Shown: positions 1-8,897 of the stretch, in pieces
Position numbering within the stretch: the first letter of the stretch is position 1
Layout of the letters: each line of letters opens with the position of its first letter
DNA from: Catenulispora acidiphila DSM 44928
GTDB lineage: Bacteria > Actinomycetota > Actinomycetes > Streptomycetales > Catenulisporaceae
Length of the DNA: 64,000 bases
Assembly (NCBI RefSeq): GCF_000024025.1
Contig: NC_013131.1
Coordinates: forward strand, 8,412,229-8,476,228
Direction: 5' to 3'
The notes under the pieces: generated by a model
Told to the model about the DNA's origin: nothing
Seen by the model: only the letters and a program-made list of their open reading frames with translations
Database searches by the model: none
Made by a program: the position numbers and the translations under genes

Positions 1-2
1 TG

Positions 3-1481
3 GCGGTGGCGCATGACGAGCCGCCGGAGCGCTGGCTGTCGCTGGTGCCGGAGGGCGCGGTGCAGATCATGCACGCCACGAGCCCCTGCCACGAGGCGAT
101 GGCCACCGGGACGCCGGTGCAGCTGGACCGGGTCACGCCGGACCGGGCCGTGGCGATGGCGCTGTCCCACTCCCCCGGCGACTTGTATCCGCTGGTCGCC
201 GAGCGCGCATATCTGGCGGTGCCGATCGTGGTGCGCGGCCGGGTGCTGGGCTGCGTGGCGCTGACGCGGCGTCCGGAGCGCGCGGAGTTCGACGAGGTGG
301 ACGTGCTGACCGTCGGGCAGCTGGCCGCGCAGGTGGCGCTCGGCGTGGACAACGCGCGGCTGTTCCGCGGGCAGGTGGCCACGGCCGCGGAGTTCCGGCG
401 CGGGGTACTGCCGACGGCGCCGCCGACGCTGGCCGGGGTCGAGGTCGCGCACCGGTATCTGCCGGCGAATCCGGCGGTCGAGGTCGGCGGCGACTGGTTC
501 GACACGATCGCGTTGCCGGGGAGCCGGGTGGCGATCGTGATCGGCGACGTGATGGGGCACGGCGTGCGCTCGGCGGCGGTGATGGGGCATCTGCGGATCG
601 CGGTGCAGACGCTGGCCGCGCTGGACCTGCCGCCGGGGCAGCTGCTGCGCCAGCTCGACAGTTTGGCGCTGCAACTCGGCGACGACCATCTGGCGACGTG
701 CTTGTACGCGGTCTACGACCCGATCGCGTCGTGCTGCGTCATCGCCAACGCCGGGCATCTGGCGCCGATGCTGGTGCGCGCCGACGGCCGGGTGGAGCGG
801 GTCGAGGTGCCCAGCGGCGCGCCGATAGGGGTCGGGGGCGTGGCGTTCGACACCGCCGAGATCCCGATCCGCGACGGGGACGTCCTGGTGCTGTACACCG
901 ACGGTCTGGTCGAGGCGCGCGGCGACGACATCGACGACCGGATTGCGGCCCTCGGCGAATGTCTGGAGCTGGCGGCGCGGCCGGACGCCGATCCCGAGGC
1001 GCTGTGCGACACGCTGCTGACGATGCTCGACGGGGACAAGCACGAGGACGACGTCGCGCTGCTCGCCGCGCGGCTGAAGGGGATTCCGGCGGAGAGCATC
1101 GCGAACTGGCTGTTGGCGCCGCTGCCGCCGACGGTGCCGCGGGCGCGCGGGCTGGTGCGGCGGGCGATGGCGGGGTGGGACCTGCCGGAGAGCGTGCGGG
1201 ACACCACCGAGCTGCTGGCCACGGAGCTGGTGACGAACGCGGTCCGCTACGCGCACGGGCCGATCGAGCTGCGGCTGCTGCGCACGCGCACGCTGCTCTG
1301 CGAGGTGCGCGACGACGACCACTTCCTGCCGATCCTGTTGGAGGCCGGCGATCTGGACGAGGGCGGGCGGGGGTTGTTCCTGGTCAGTCAGCTGGCGCAG
1401 CGGTGGGGCGTGAGCCGGACGGCGAACGGGAAGGTGGTGTGGTTCGAGGTGGCGCTGGAGGAGGAGCCCGTTTGGGCCTAG
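3..1481 (+). CDS. PP2C/SpoIIE-family serine phosphatase with GAF and HATPase domains (5' truncated)
   Basis: This is a regulatory phosphatase of the SpoIIE/RsbU type fused to an anti-sigma-like kinase domain. In actinobacteria such proteins dephosphorylate anti-sigma-antagonist (STAS) proteins and so steer alternative sigma factors. The reading frame runs off the left edge. A GTG at position 6 could start it, but the first ~115 residues look like the second half of a GAF sensor domain, so the 5' end is probably missing. The PP2C_2 domain spans about residues 135-355, with metal-binding Asp residues in GGDWFD and GDVMGHG and the later HEDDVALL motif. An HATPase_c_2 module follows (about 370-485) with the N-box ATELVTNAVRYA and a GRGLFLV G-box. 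The stop codon overlaps the convergent MFS stop by 4 bases. Its partner proteins are not in the window. Confidence 0.9.
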   Translation, partial: AVAHDEPPERWLSLVPEGAVQIMHATSPCHEAMATGTPVQLDRVTPDRAVAMALSHSPGDLYPLVAERAYLAVPIVVRGRVLGCVALTRRPERAEFDEVDVLTVGQLAAQVALGVDNARLFRGQVATAAEFRRGVLPTAPPTLAGVEVAHRYLPANPAVEVGGDWFDTIALPGSRVAIVIGDVMGHGVRSAAVMGHLRIAVQTLAALDLPPGQLLRQLDSLALQLGDDHLATCLYAVYDPIASCCVIANAGHLAPMLVRADGRVERVEVPSGAPIGVGGVAFDTAEIPIRDGDVLVLYTDGLVEARGDDIDDRIAALGECLELAARPDADPEALCDTLLTMLDGDKHEDDVALLAARLKGIPAESIANWLLAPLPPTVPRARGLVRRAMAGWDLPESVRDTTELLATELVTNAVRYAHGPIELRLLRTRTLLCEVRDDDHFLPILLEAGDLDEGGRGLFLVSQLAQRWGVSRTANGKVVWFEVALEEEPVWA

Positions 1482-2902
1482 GCCGCTGTCCGCTTCGGGA
1501 GCGTGCGGTCCAGGACGGAGACCAGGAGCAGCACGACACTGACGCCGATCATGATCCAGGCGATCAGGTGGACGCCGTGGTCGGTGACGCTGGTGTGGAA
1601 GACGATGCCGGTGATGGCCGAGGAGGCGATCGAGCCGACGTAGCCGAAGGTGCGCAGGAGTCCGGCTGCCGTGCCGAGCTGATCGGCGGGCGCCTGCGCG
1701 TAGAGCGCGGTCTGATTGCCTGCGGCGGCGAAACCCATGACCAGCCCGAAGACGAGCGTGAGCACCACGACCCAGCCGATCCAGGCGGAGGCGCTGAGGA
1801 CGAGCGTCCCCACCGCGCCGACGACGCACGCGACCGCCGCGGCGATGACGGGCCCGCGCACCAGGTTGCGGCGCGAGACCGGCGAGACGATGAGGCCGGA
1901 GACGAGCGTCATGGGGAGCAGGAGCAGCCCGGCTTGGGTCTCGCTGAGGCCGCGGACGCCTTCGACCCATTGCGTGACGCCGTACAGGACCACGTACAGG
2001 CACAGCATGGCGAGGCCGAAGCGTAGATAGGTGCGAGTCAGCGCCTTGTTGGACGCGAGCATGCGGACGTCGAGGAAGGGCGCCGCGGCGCGCAGCTCCC
2101 AGAACACGAGCGCGATCCACAGGACCACGGATATGCCTAGCAGGTACCAATGCGTCGTCGGGAGCGAGAACAGGAACAGCAGCAACGCGATCATGGCAGC
2201 GGCGAACCCCGCGATGCCGACCGCATCGAGGCGCGCGGCCACCTCCCGCCACCGCAACGGACGCTGAAGCGGCCCGTCGGGCGAGACCCACGTCAACGTC
2301 GCAGCCAGCGCAACCAACGCGACCGGCACGTTGGCGAAGAACACCGACCGCCACCCGAACCACCCGACCAGCGCACCCCCGATCGGCAGCCCGAGCGACG
2401 CGGTGGCGATCCCCGCGATCTGCAATCCGCCGAGCACGGCACCCGGCGGATTGCCGAGACCGGCATCGCGGGCACGACGGCGGATCAGCAGCATGGCGGT
2501 CGGATAGGCGCAGGAGGTGCCGAGGCCGATCAGGACTCTGCTGACGACAAGGGTGAGCAGGCCCTGAGCGAAGCCACCGGTTATCCCACCTACCGCGACC
2601 AGAAGGATGCCGGCGAGGAACACGCGCCGCGGCCCGAAGACCTCGGCCGCCTTGCCCGCAGTCGGCTGCGCGATCGCACTCGCGAGGTAGAGCGCGGTGA
2701 CGAGCGCCGCGGTCTGCCCGATCGGCACGCCGACGCCGCGCGCGATCGGCAGCAGCGCGGTCGCGATCAGCGAACTGTTGACGGGATTGAGCGCTGAGCC
2801 GAGGAACAGCGGAGTGGTGAAGCGCCAGGAGAAGGGGTTCGGGGTCGAGGGCGGCGGCGCGGGAGTTGTCGCGGGTGCGGGTGCCTCGGGCGAGGCGGGC
2901 AT
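1478..2902 (-). CDS. MFS multidrug exporter (DHA2/EmrB-QacA-like)
   Basis: Integral membrane transporter of the major facilitator superfamily, about 474 residues with 12-14 predicted membrane segments. The first half carries the MFS signature region (LYLASAIAQPTAGKAAEVFGPRR, with the GxxxD/RxGRR-like loop), typical of drug:H+ antiporters. The ATG at 2902 was chosen over an upstream frame extension because GAGGAG lies just before it and the extra upstream residues are Ala/Pro/Arg-rich without membrane character. A MarR regulator gene lies upstream on the same strand, 417 bases away, so this is probably a MarR-controlled efflux gene. The substrate cannot be told from sequence. The stop overlaps the stop of the convergent phosphatase gene. 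Confidence 0.88.
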   Translation of the reverse strand: MPASPEAPAPATTPAPPPSTPNPFSWRFTTPLFLGSALNPVNSSLIATALLPIARGVGVPIGQTAALVTALYLASAIAQPTAGKAAEVFGPRRVFLAGILLVAVGGITGGFAQGLLTLVVSRVLIGLGTSCAYPTAMLLIRRRARDAGLGNPPGAVLGGLQIAGIATASLGLPIGGALVGWFGWRSVFFANVPVALVALAATLTWVSPDGPLQRPLRWREVAARLDAVGIAGFAAAMIALLLFLFSLPTTHWYLLGISVVLWIALVFWELRAAAPFLDVRMLASNKALTRTYLRFGLAMLCLYVVLYGVTQWVEGVRGLSETQAGLLLLPMTLVSGLIVSPVSRRNLVRGPVIAAAVACVVGAVGTLVLSASAWIGWVVVLTLVFGLVMGFAAAGNQTALYAQAPADQLGTAAGLLRTFGYVGSIASSAITGIVFHTSVTDHGVHLIAWIMIGVSVVLLLVSVLDRTLPKRTAA

Positions 2903-3319
2903 GGGGGCTCCTCGGGGGCGGTGCGAGTGGTGCGAAGCAAGCGATGGCGCGAGCGAAGCGGGGCGCGCGCGGCAGTGCGGGTCGGTTGCCGGTGGCGCAG
3001 GTGGCACAGGCAGTGCGACCAGAGCAGATCGGCGCGGGTAGGCCAGGTGGGCAGATCGGTGCGGTGGCGCGGGCAGCCCAGGGCAGCGGGGATCGCGTGG
3101 GCCGGCGCGGGTGGTGCTGGCTGGTTCGGGCAGTGCGGTGGTGCGGGCAGCACGAGGCTGCGGGGATCGCGTGGGGCAGCGCGGATCGTGCTGGCTGATG
3201 CGGGCAGACCAGGGAGCGCGGATCGCGTGGGGCGGCGCGGGTGGTGCTGACTGGTTCGGGCGATGCGGGCGGCGCGACCTGTTGCGCGGTGGCGTGGGCT
3301 TGTGCGGGTGGCAGTGCCC
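2903..3319. repeat. Gene-free spacer with degenerate G-rich tandem repeats
   Basis: This 417-base spacer between the MarR and MFS genes has no convincing gene. Its right part contains at least three imperfect copies of a unit built on GATCGCGTGG followed by a GCGGGTGGTGCTG-CTGGTTCGGGC-like stretch. The GATCGCGTGG cores start at 3091, 3165 and 3221, so the period is irregular (74 then 56). All frames through it give low-complexity Gly/Arg/Ala peptides. It may be a decayed minisatellite, and it makes cotranscription of marR with the exporter uncertain. Confidence 0.6.
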
Positions 3320-3763
3320 TCAGAGCAGCTCCGCGAGGCGTTCGATGAGGGAGGCGGCGGCGGTGAGGGTGGCTAGGTCGGTGTCGGTGAAGGATTCTTC
3401 GAGGGCTGCGGTGATCTTGTCGGTGACGGCGTTGCGGCCGGTGTGGAGGGCTGCGAGGCCTTCGGGGGTCAGGGTGAGGATGGATTGGCGGGCGTCGGTG
3501 GTGTGGGGGGTGCGGGCGATCAGGCCTAGTTTTTCGAGGCCGGAGATCGTGGTGCCCATGGCTTGGGGGGTGATTTGTTCGCGGCGGGCCAGGGCGGTGG
3601 TGGTCATCGGGCCCAGGCGGTCGAGGCGGGAGAGGGCGGTGAGTTGGGGATTGGTCAGTTCGCCGGCGATGGCGGCCTCGTCTACGCGGCGGCGGAAGGC
3701 TCCGATGGCGATGCGGAGGTGGTTGGCCGTCTCGCGGCGGGGCTCCGGCTGGGCTTCGGTCAC
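3320..3763 (-). CDS. MarR-family transcriptional regulator
   Basis: A 147-residue winged-helix repressor of the MarR family, the usual length. The DNA-binding part is about residues 38-105: LTNPQLTALSRLDRLGPMTTTALARR leads into the recognition helix ITPQAMGTTISGLEKLGLI, followed by the wing TTDARQSILTLTPEG with the conserved D-x-R of the beta-hairpin. The start is GTG. No good ribosome binding site precedes it, but a -10-like TAGGCT lies 7 bases upstream, so the transcript may be leaderless. The downstream same-strand MFS exporter is the obvious candidate target, and autoregulation is likely given the palindrome at 3771-3780. The ligand is unknown. Confidence 0.9.
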   Translation of the reverse strand: MTEAQPEPRRETANHLRIAIGAFRRRVDEAAIAGELTNPQLTALSRLDRLGPMTTTALARREQITPQAMGTTISGLEKLGLIARTPHTTDARQSILTLTPEGLAALHTGRNAVTDKITAALEESFTDTDLATLTAAASLIERLAELL

Positions 3764-3770
3764 AATGCTC

Positions 3771-3799
3771 AGCCTAGGCTTGGTAGTTTGGGTTTACAA
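3771..3799 (-). promoter_or_regulatory. Candidate marR promoter with 10-bp palindrome
   Basis: On the minus strand TTGTAA (3799-3794) and TAGGCT (3776-3771) are separated by 17 bases, and the -10 sits 7 bases before the GTG. The -10 lies inside the perfect palindrome AGCCTAGGCT (3771-3780), a possible MarR operator half. Two direct copies of AGTTTGGG occur next to it. No experiment supports this. Confidence 0.4.
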
Positions 3800-3875
3800 G
3801 TTTGGGCTTCATCATTGTCGACCGGACGGGGCTGCCGGGGTGCCGCCGGGGGCGGGGCGGCGGATCGTGCCGACT

Positions 3876-4124
3876 GTGAGCCGCTACTCGTATGAACTCG
3901 CCCGTGATCGCGATCTCGACACGGACAGCACCGAGGACCAGTTCTGGCACGTCGTGCGCGTCGATGACGCCCACGATCCGCCGCATCTGCACACCTTGTG
4001 CAATCGGGTGCTCGAGGAGCCCGTCACTCGCTGGCGGGATTACTCGGTGGAGCGGATGGTCGACATCATCTGCCATCAGTGCCTGACGGGGTATGTCGCC
4101 GAGGCGGGCAGTCAGGCGGCGTAG
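3876..4124 (+). CDS. Small conserved-looking protein with CxxC motif, function unknown
   Basis: An 82-residue acidic protein starting at GTG 3876 (an alternative GTG is at 3867, both preceded by a G-rich stretch). I do not recognise the family. Third codon positions are strongly GC-biased and the sequence is non-repetitive, which supports real coding. It has a histidine/cysteine pattern that could bind metal: HTLCNR near residue 40 and a C-terminal ICHQCLTGY. It lies divergent from marR and 57 bases before the sacsin-like gene. The longer frame reaching back to 3111 is low complexity and was not used. Confidence 0.55.
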   Translation: MSRYSYELARDRDLDTDSTEDQFWHVVRVDDAHDPPHLHTLCNRVLEEPVTRWRDYSVERMVDIICHQCLTGYVAEAGSQAA

Positions 4125-4168
4125 TCGGTCCCGGCTGGAGTTGTCAGCGGCTGGTGGGTGCTCGCACC

Positions 4169-4174
4169 TAGAAT
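4169..4174 (+). promoter_or_regulatory. -10 hexamer for a leaderless transcript
   Basis: TAGAAT lies exactly 6 bases before the GTG start at 4181, placing the likely transcription start at the start codon. No Shine-Dalgarno sequence is present. A -35-like TTGTCA at 4141-4146 is 22 bases away, too far for a standard promoter. Confidence 0.45.
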
Positions 4175-4180
4175 CCGCGA

Positions 4181-7100
4181 GTGACCGATCCGTTTGAGAC
4201 AGCAGCGATCCGTGCCCGGGTGTTGGAGGCGTGGGTGGCCTCGCCGGTGCGCTTCCGCGAGGACGCCAACCTTGAGGAAGACCTCGTCCTCGGCGGGTAC
4301 CGGGACCGGGTGGTCGTGGAGTTGGCGCAGAACGCCGCCGACGCCGCGCTGCGCGCGAAGGTGCCCGGCCGATTGCGGCTGACGCTGGACGGCCAGACCC
4401 TCACCGCCGCGAACGTCGGCGCGCCGCTCGACGCGGACGGCGTGACCGGGCTGTCCACGCTGCGGGCCTCGGCGAAGGTCGGGGATGCCGGCGGCGCGGA
4501 CGATCCGGCTGATGCTTCGGAAGTGGCGGCAGCGGCAGCAACGGCGGCATCGCCAGTAGGTCGCTTCGGCGTCGGCTTCGCCGCCGTCCTCGCCGTCTGC
4601 GACGAGCCCTCCGTGCTCTCCCGCGACGGCAGCGTCCGCTTCTCCGCCGCCGACGCCCGCCGCGAAGTGGAGCGCGCCGCCGAGCGCAGCGCAGGCCTGC
4701 GCGCCGAACTCCAGCGCCGCGAAGGCCGCACCCCGGTCCTGCGCCTCCCCTTCCCCGCCGACGAGCAGCCGCCGCGGGGCTTCGACACCGCCGTCGTCCT
4801 CCCCCTGCGCGACGAGGCGGCGCGCAAGCTGGTCCGCAACCTGCTCGCCGCCGTGGACGACGCGCTGCTGCTCGCGCTCCCGTCGCTGTCCGAGATCGTC
4901 GTGGACGTCGACGGCGAGCTGCGCCGACTGACGGCGGACCGCGATCCCGACGGCGTGTGCACCATCACCGACGGCTCCGAGGTCTCCCGCTGGCGCATCG
5001 CCTCGGCGAGCGGACCGATAGACCCTGAGCTGTTGACGGACCGCCCGATAGAGGAACGCGCGCGACCCACGTGGGCACTGACGTGGGCAGTCCCCTGCGA
5101 CGCCGACGACGAGCCGCGCCGCCCCGCCACCGTCCCGGTGTTCCACGGCCCGACGCCCACCGACGAGCCGCTCGGCCTGCCCGCGCTGCTGATCGCGACG
5201 CTGCCGCTGGACCCGACGCGGCGCCGCCTGGCTCCCGGCGCGCTGACCGACTTCCTGCTGGACCGGGCCGCCGGTGCCTATGCCGACTTGGTCCGCGACT
5301 GGCCGTCGAAGACGCCGGGGCTGCTGCGGCTGGTCCCCGGACCGATCGCCGACGGACCGGTGGACGCCGAGCTGCGCCGCCGGATCGTGACGCTGCTGGC
5401 GCAGGCGCCGATCCTGCCCGCGGCAGCCGCGCCGGACGCGAAAGACGAGAAGACTGCGAGCGACGCGGCGGAAAGCGAGGCGGCGGAAAGCCAAGCGGCA
5501 GAAGGCCCAGCGACAACACCCGAAGCAGCGCCCCAACCCCCCGCTCTCCTCATCCCCCGCAACGCCGTCGTCCTCACCCCGAACTCCGAAGCCCTCGTCG
5601 CAGCCCTCGACGACGTGATCCCCGGGCTGCTCCCCGCCGGCTTCGAGCGCGACCAGGCGGCGCTGACCACCCTCGGCGTCCGCGGCATCGGCCTCGGCGA
5701 CGTCGTCGAGGCCGTCGCCGGGCTCGACCGGCCGCCGGCGTGGTGGTCCGCGCTCTACACCGCGCTGGACGCCGTCTCCGGCGACGACCCGCTGGCCTTC
5801 GACGCGCTCTCGGCGCTGCCGGTCCCGCTCGCCGACGGCCGCACCGTGCGCGGACCGCGCGGCACGCTGCGGCCCGCCACCGGCCTGGACGACGCCACCC
5901 TGGCCGCCCTCACTCCCCTCGGCCTGCGCGTCATCCACCCGCACGCGCTCGGCGACGGCGCGCGCCTGCTGGAGCGCCTGGGCGCGCAGCCGGCCGAGCC
6001 GCGCGTGATGCTCGCCGATCCGGCGGTGCTGCAAGCCGTCGACAACGCCTACGACCCCGTGCCGCTCGGCGACGACGACGCCTCGTCCGATCCGCTGGCG
6101 GTCGCCGAGGCGGTGCTGGCTCTGGTCCGCGCCGCCGGTCCGCGCCCCGGCGAGCGGTTCGGCTTGGGGCGGCTGCTGCTGCCCGAGGCCGACGGCGCCC
6201 TGACGCCCGCCGGCGAGCTGCTCGTGCCCGACTCGGCGCTGGCCGGGATCGTCGACCCGGAGCTGTACGGGTTCGTCGCCGCCGAGTGGGTCGAGCGCTG
6301 GGGATCGGCGGTCCTGCACGCCGCCGGCGTCCCCGACGGCTTCCCGCTGCTGCGCGACACCGACGTCCTGCTCGACCCCGACACGCTCGACGACGAGCTG
6401 ACGGAGCTGGAGGGCTTCGAGGACTGGGCCGAGCACGTGGAATCACTGTGTCCGCCCGACTCCGCGCCGGTGGTGCTCGCCGAGCTGGCCGGCGTCATAG
6501 GGCTGGAGACGGTGCGGGCCGAGGCGTGGGCGCAGGCGCTGGAACTGCTGGCGCGCACCCCGGCGCTGCGGCAGGCGGTGATCCGCTCGGCGCGGCTGTC
6601 GCTGGCCGACGGCGGCAAGCTGACGCTGCCCTCGCCGACCGCGTGGTGGCTGGGCCGCACGCCGGTCCTGGCCGACAAGTGCCCCGCCGATCTGCTCATC
6701 GGCGACGACACCGCCTTGTCAGGGCTCTACGATCCGCTGGATCCGGCGGACGCGGGAGCCCTCGCCAATGACACAGAGTTCCTGACCGCGTTGGGCGTCA
6801 AGACCACCGCCCTGGATCTGCTGGCGACGCCGGGCGGTCCGGACGAGCTTCTCGACCGCCTCGCCGACCCGGACCGGTCGGTGACCCGCAGCCAGCTCAC
6901 CGATCTGTACTGCACGCTCGCCGAGGTACCCGCCGACCAGGTCTCGCCGCCGGATCACCTGCGCGCCACGTTGGACGGCGAGCTGGTCGTGGCCGACGCG
7001 AACGACGTCGTGGTCGTCGATGCCCCGGATCTGTTGCCGCTGCTGGCCGGACGCCCCTACCTGCCGATCCCCCTGCGCCACGCGACGGCCCTGGCCGACC

Positions 7101-7423
7101 TCCTGGATCTGGATCTGGCCTCGGAGGTGATAGACGCCGCCGTCGACGAGCCGGGCGAGGTGCGCGACGTCCCGGAGGATGTCAGGGCTCTGCTTCCCGA
7201 CGCCCCGGGCACCTACGTCGAGCACGACGACCTGATCCTGGCCGACGGCACGGAGGTCGACTGGCGCGTCGCGGACGGCGTGGTGCACACCTCCACGTTC
7301 GACGGGCTGGCGCGCGGGCTGGCGTGGGCCGCCGGGCGCTGGGACCAGCGGCACCTGGTGTCGGCGATGCTCGCCGAGCCGGAGCGGACCGCCGATCTGC
7401 TGGTGGAGGTCGACTTCGAGTAG
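4181..7423 (+). CDS. Sacsin-like N-terminal ATP-binding (GHKL) protein
   Basis: A 1080-residue cytoplasmic protein, of a family common in actinobacteria and often annotated as a molecular chaperone Hsp90/sacsin N-terminal ATP-binding-like protein. The first ~280 residues contain the GHKL ATPase signature: VVELAQNAADAAL (N-box with the Mg-binding Asn, about residue 50) and a later FGVGFAAVLAVCDEP (G2-box-like). The rest is acidic, Leu/Asp-rich and without recognisable enzyme motifs. An Ala/Glu/Pro-rich linker sits near residues 415-450. Translation starts at GTG with a -10 six bases upstream, so it is probably leaderless. It is followed by a strong hairpin and stands alone, which gives no pathway clue. 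The biological role of bacterial members is not established. Confidence 0.85.
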   Translation: MTDPFETAAIRARVLEAWVASPVRFREDANLEEDLVLGGYRDRVVVELAQNAADAALRAKVPGRLRLTLDGQTLTAANVGAPLDADGVTGLSTLRASAKVGDAGGADDPADASEVAAAAATAASPVGRFGVGFAAVLAVCDEPSVLSRDGSVRFSAADARREVERAAERSAGLRAELQRREGRTPVLRLPFPADEQPPRGFDTAVVLPLRDEAARKLVRNLLAAVDDALLLALPSLSEIVVDVDGELRRLTADRDPDGVCTITDGSEVSRWRIASASGPIDPELLTDRPIEERARPTWALTWAVPCDADDEPRRPATVPVFHGPTPTDEPLGLPALLIATLPLDPTRRRLAPGALTDFLLDRAAGAYADLVRDWPSKTPGLLRLVPGPIADGPVDAELRRRIVTLLAQAPILPAAAAPDAKDEKTASDAAESEAAESQAAEGPATTPEAAPQPPALLIPRNAVVLTPNSEALVAALDDVIPGLLPAGFERDQAALTTLGVRGIGLGDVVEAVAGLDRPPAWWSALYTALDAVSGDDPLAFDALSALPVPLADGRTVRGPRGTLRPATGLDDATLAALTPLGLRVIHPHALGDGARLLERLGAQPAEPRVMLADPAVLQAVDNAYDPVPLGDDDASSDPLAVAEAVLALVRAAGPRPGERFGLGRLLLPEADGALTPAGELLVPDSALAGIVDPELYGFVAAEWVERWGSAVLHAAGVPDGFPLLRDTDVLLDPDTLDDELTELEGFEDWAEHVESLCPPDSAPVVLAELAGVIGLETVRAEAWAQALELLARTPALRQAVIRSARLSLADGGKLTLPSPTAWWLGRTPVLADKCPADLLIGDDTALSGLYDPLDPADAGALANDTEFLTALGVKTTALDLLATPGGPDELLDRLADPDRSVTRSQLTDLYCTLAEVPADQVSPPDHLRATLDGELVVADANDVVVVDAPDLLPLLAGRPYLPIPLRHATALADLLDLDLASEVIDAAVDEPGEVRDVPEDVRALLPDAPGTYVEHDDLILADGTEVDWRVADGVVHTSTFDGLARGLAWAAGRWDQRHLVSAMLAEPERTADLLVEVDFE

Positions 7424-7496
7424 CGGGCGGCGTCTACGCGGCGGCGCGGGCGTTCCCGCCGCCGCGCAAAGCCAAAACCCATAGCCCACAAAGGAA

Positions 7497-7530
7497 ACTG
7501 GCCGCCCGCGCCTTCGCGCGAGCGGCCAGT
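7497..7530. terminator. Bidirectional hairpin terminator
   Basis: A 9-bp perfect stem ACTGGCCGC/GCGGCCAGT encloses a second stem CGCGC/GCGCG. It lies between the convergent sacsin-like gene and the L,D-transpeptidase gene and is followed by CCTTGT on the plus strand. A second GC-rich inverted repeat lies at about 7440-7467. Confidence 0.7.
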
Positions 7531-7559
7531 CCTTGTCCTCGGTGAATCTCAGCGGCGGC

Positions 7560-8897
7560 TTACTGCCCCGCGGTCGAAAGCCCCGCGGCGGAACCGGCGA
7601 GCCAGGTCTTCCAGCTCTCGTTCCAGTCGGTGAAGCCGTTGCCGGTGTGCACCTGGTCGGGCTCGCCGTTGATGGTCACCGGGTCGCCGACGTGGATGAA
7701 GTTGTAGAACCAGGTCGCGTCCGCGGGCTTCAAGTGCACGCAGCCGTGGGAGGTGTTGTCCGTACCGATGTGGCTGTCCCACTCCGCCTGGTGGATGTAG
7801 GTCCCCGAGTTGGTGAGGTGGACATCGTTGTAGACCTTGAGGTCGTAGTAGTTACCGACCCCCGGGGTGCAGCTGAAGCCCGGCACCGAGCAGGACTTCA
7901 TCTCGATCATGGGCTCCTTGTCGAGCACCACCATCGTGCCGCCCCAGGTGCTGTATCCCGACATACCGGTGTCGGTCGGGATCTCCTTGATGTCCTTGCC
8001 GTCCTGGTACACGTGCATCATGTAGTGCTTCGTGTCCACCACGGCGCGCTGGTCGCGGCCGACGGTGAAGTTGAAGCCCTTCGTGAACGAGCCGAAGGTG
8101 ATGTCGCCGGCCTTGACGCCGTTGAGGTTCATCTGCACCGAGACCTTGGTGCCGGAGGCCCAGTAGTTCTGCGGGCGCCAGTCGACCTGGGTCGCGCTGA
8201 TCCAGCTCCACGCGCCCTCGACATGGGGCGTGGTGGTGACCGTCATCGCCTTCTCGACGTTGGCGCGGTCCTTGACGTTCGGCGGGTTGGTGAAGGTCAC
8301 CGACACCGGCTGGCCGACGCCGACGGTCGTGCCGTCGTTCGGGAAGTAGCTCTGCAGTCCGAGCCGCTTCTGCGGGGTCAGCGTGGTGAACTTCGCCGAG
8401 ATGTCCTTCTCGGCGCCGGTGCTGTCCAGAGCCTTGCCGGTCACGGTGTAGCTGCTGGATATGTTGAGCGTCCCGCTGGAGGCCCAGGAGGAGCCGTCGG
8501 CGGCGAGCGTGCCGGCGACCTTGTTCCCCTTGGAGTCCTGCGCGCTCACCGACTCGATCTTGCCGCCGGCGGCGCTGAGCTGGATCCCCTGCGAGGGGTC
8601 GGCGTCGGTCGTGCCGTCGGCCGGTTTGGCGTTGAGCACCAGCGGAGTCGCCGGCACCGACGGCGTGGTCGGCGCCGACGAGCTCGAGCCGCCCGCCGCG
8701 CCGGGCGCCGAACTGGCGCCGTTGCCGGCGGGATGCGCCGCCGAGGGCTTGGAGCCCGACGAACTGCCGCAGCCGGCCGCCAGCAGCGTGGCCGCGGCGG
8801 CGACCGCGGTGAGCTGGGCGGCGCGACGCCACGCGGGCCGGACGGTGACGCGACGGGCGGCGCCCGCAGAACCATCCCGGCCGTGCTGACGTGCCAC
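7560..8897 (-). CDS. L,D-transpeptidase lipoprotein (YkuD domain with Ig-like domains)
   Basis: Cell-wall enzyme that makes 3-3 cross-links in peptidoglycan or attaches proteins to it. This 445-residue protein has a twin-basic-rich N-terminus, a hydrophobic segment and the lipobox LLAAGC (Cys about residue 43), so it should be lipid-anchored outside the membrane. A Ser/Pro/Ala-rich linker and two Ig-like domains (about 80-290) precede the YkuD catalytic domain (about 295-425). The catalytic motif is HIGTDNTSHGCVHL, with the active-site Cys and His pair. The GTG start is supported by AAGGAGGG a few bases upstream. Length and layout match LdtMt2-type enzymes. It is monocistronic, facing away from the GH16 gene. 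Confidence 0.93.
   Translation of the reverse strand: MARQHGRDGSAGAARRVTVRPAWRRAAQLTAVAAAATLLAAGCGSSSGSKPSAAHPAGNGASSAPGAAGGSSSSAPTTPSVPATPLVLNAKPADGTTDADPSQGIQLSAAGGKIESVSAQDSKGNKVAGTLAADGSSWASSGTLNISSSYTVTGKALDSTGAEKDISAKFTTLTPQKRLGLQSYFPNDGTTVGVGQPVSVTFTNPPNVKDRANVEKAMTVTTTPHVEGAWSWISATQVDWRPQNYWASGTKVSVQMNLNGVKAGDITFGSFTKGFNFTVGRDQRAVVDTKHYMMHVYQDGKDIKEIPTDTGMSGYSTWGGTMVVLDKEPMIEMKSCSVPGFSCTPGVGNYYDLKVYNDVHLTNSGTYIHQAEWDSHIGTDNTSHGCVHLKPADATWFYNFIHVGDPVTINGEPDQVHTGNGFTDWNESWKTWLAGSAAGLSTAGQ

Noticed and set aside
3111-3875. Upstream extension of the 82-residue gene
   Set aside because: The extension is antisense to marR and to the repeat region and is low complexity; GTG 3876 is the better start.
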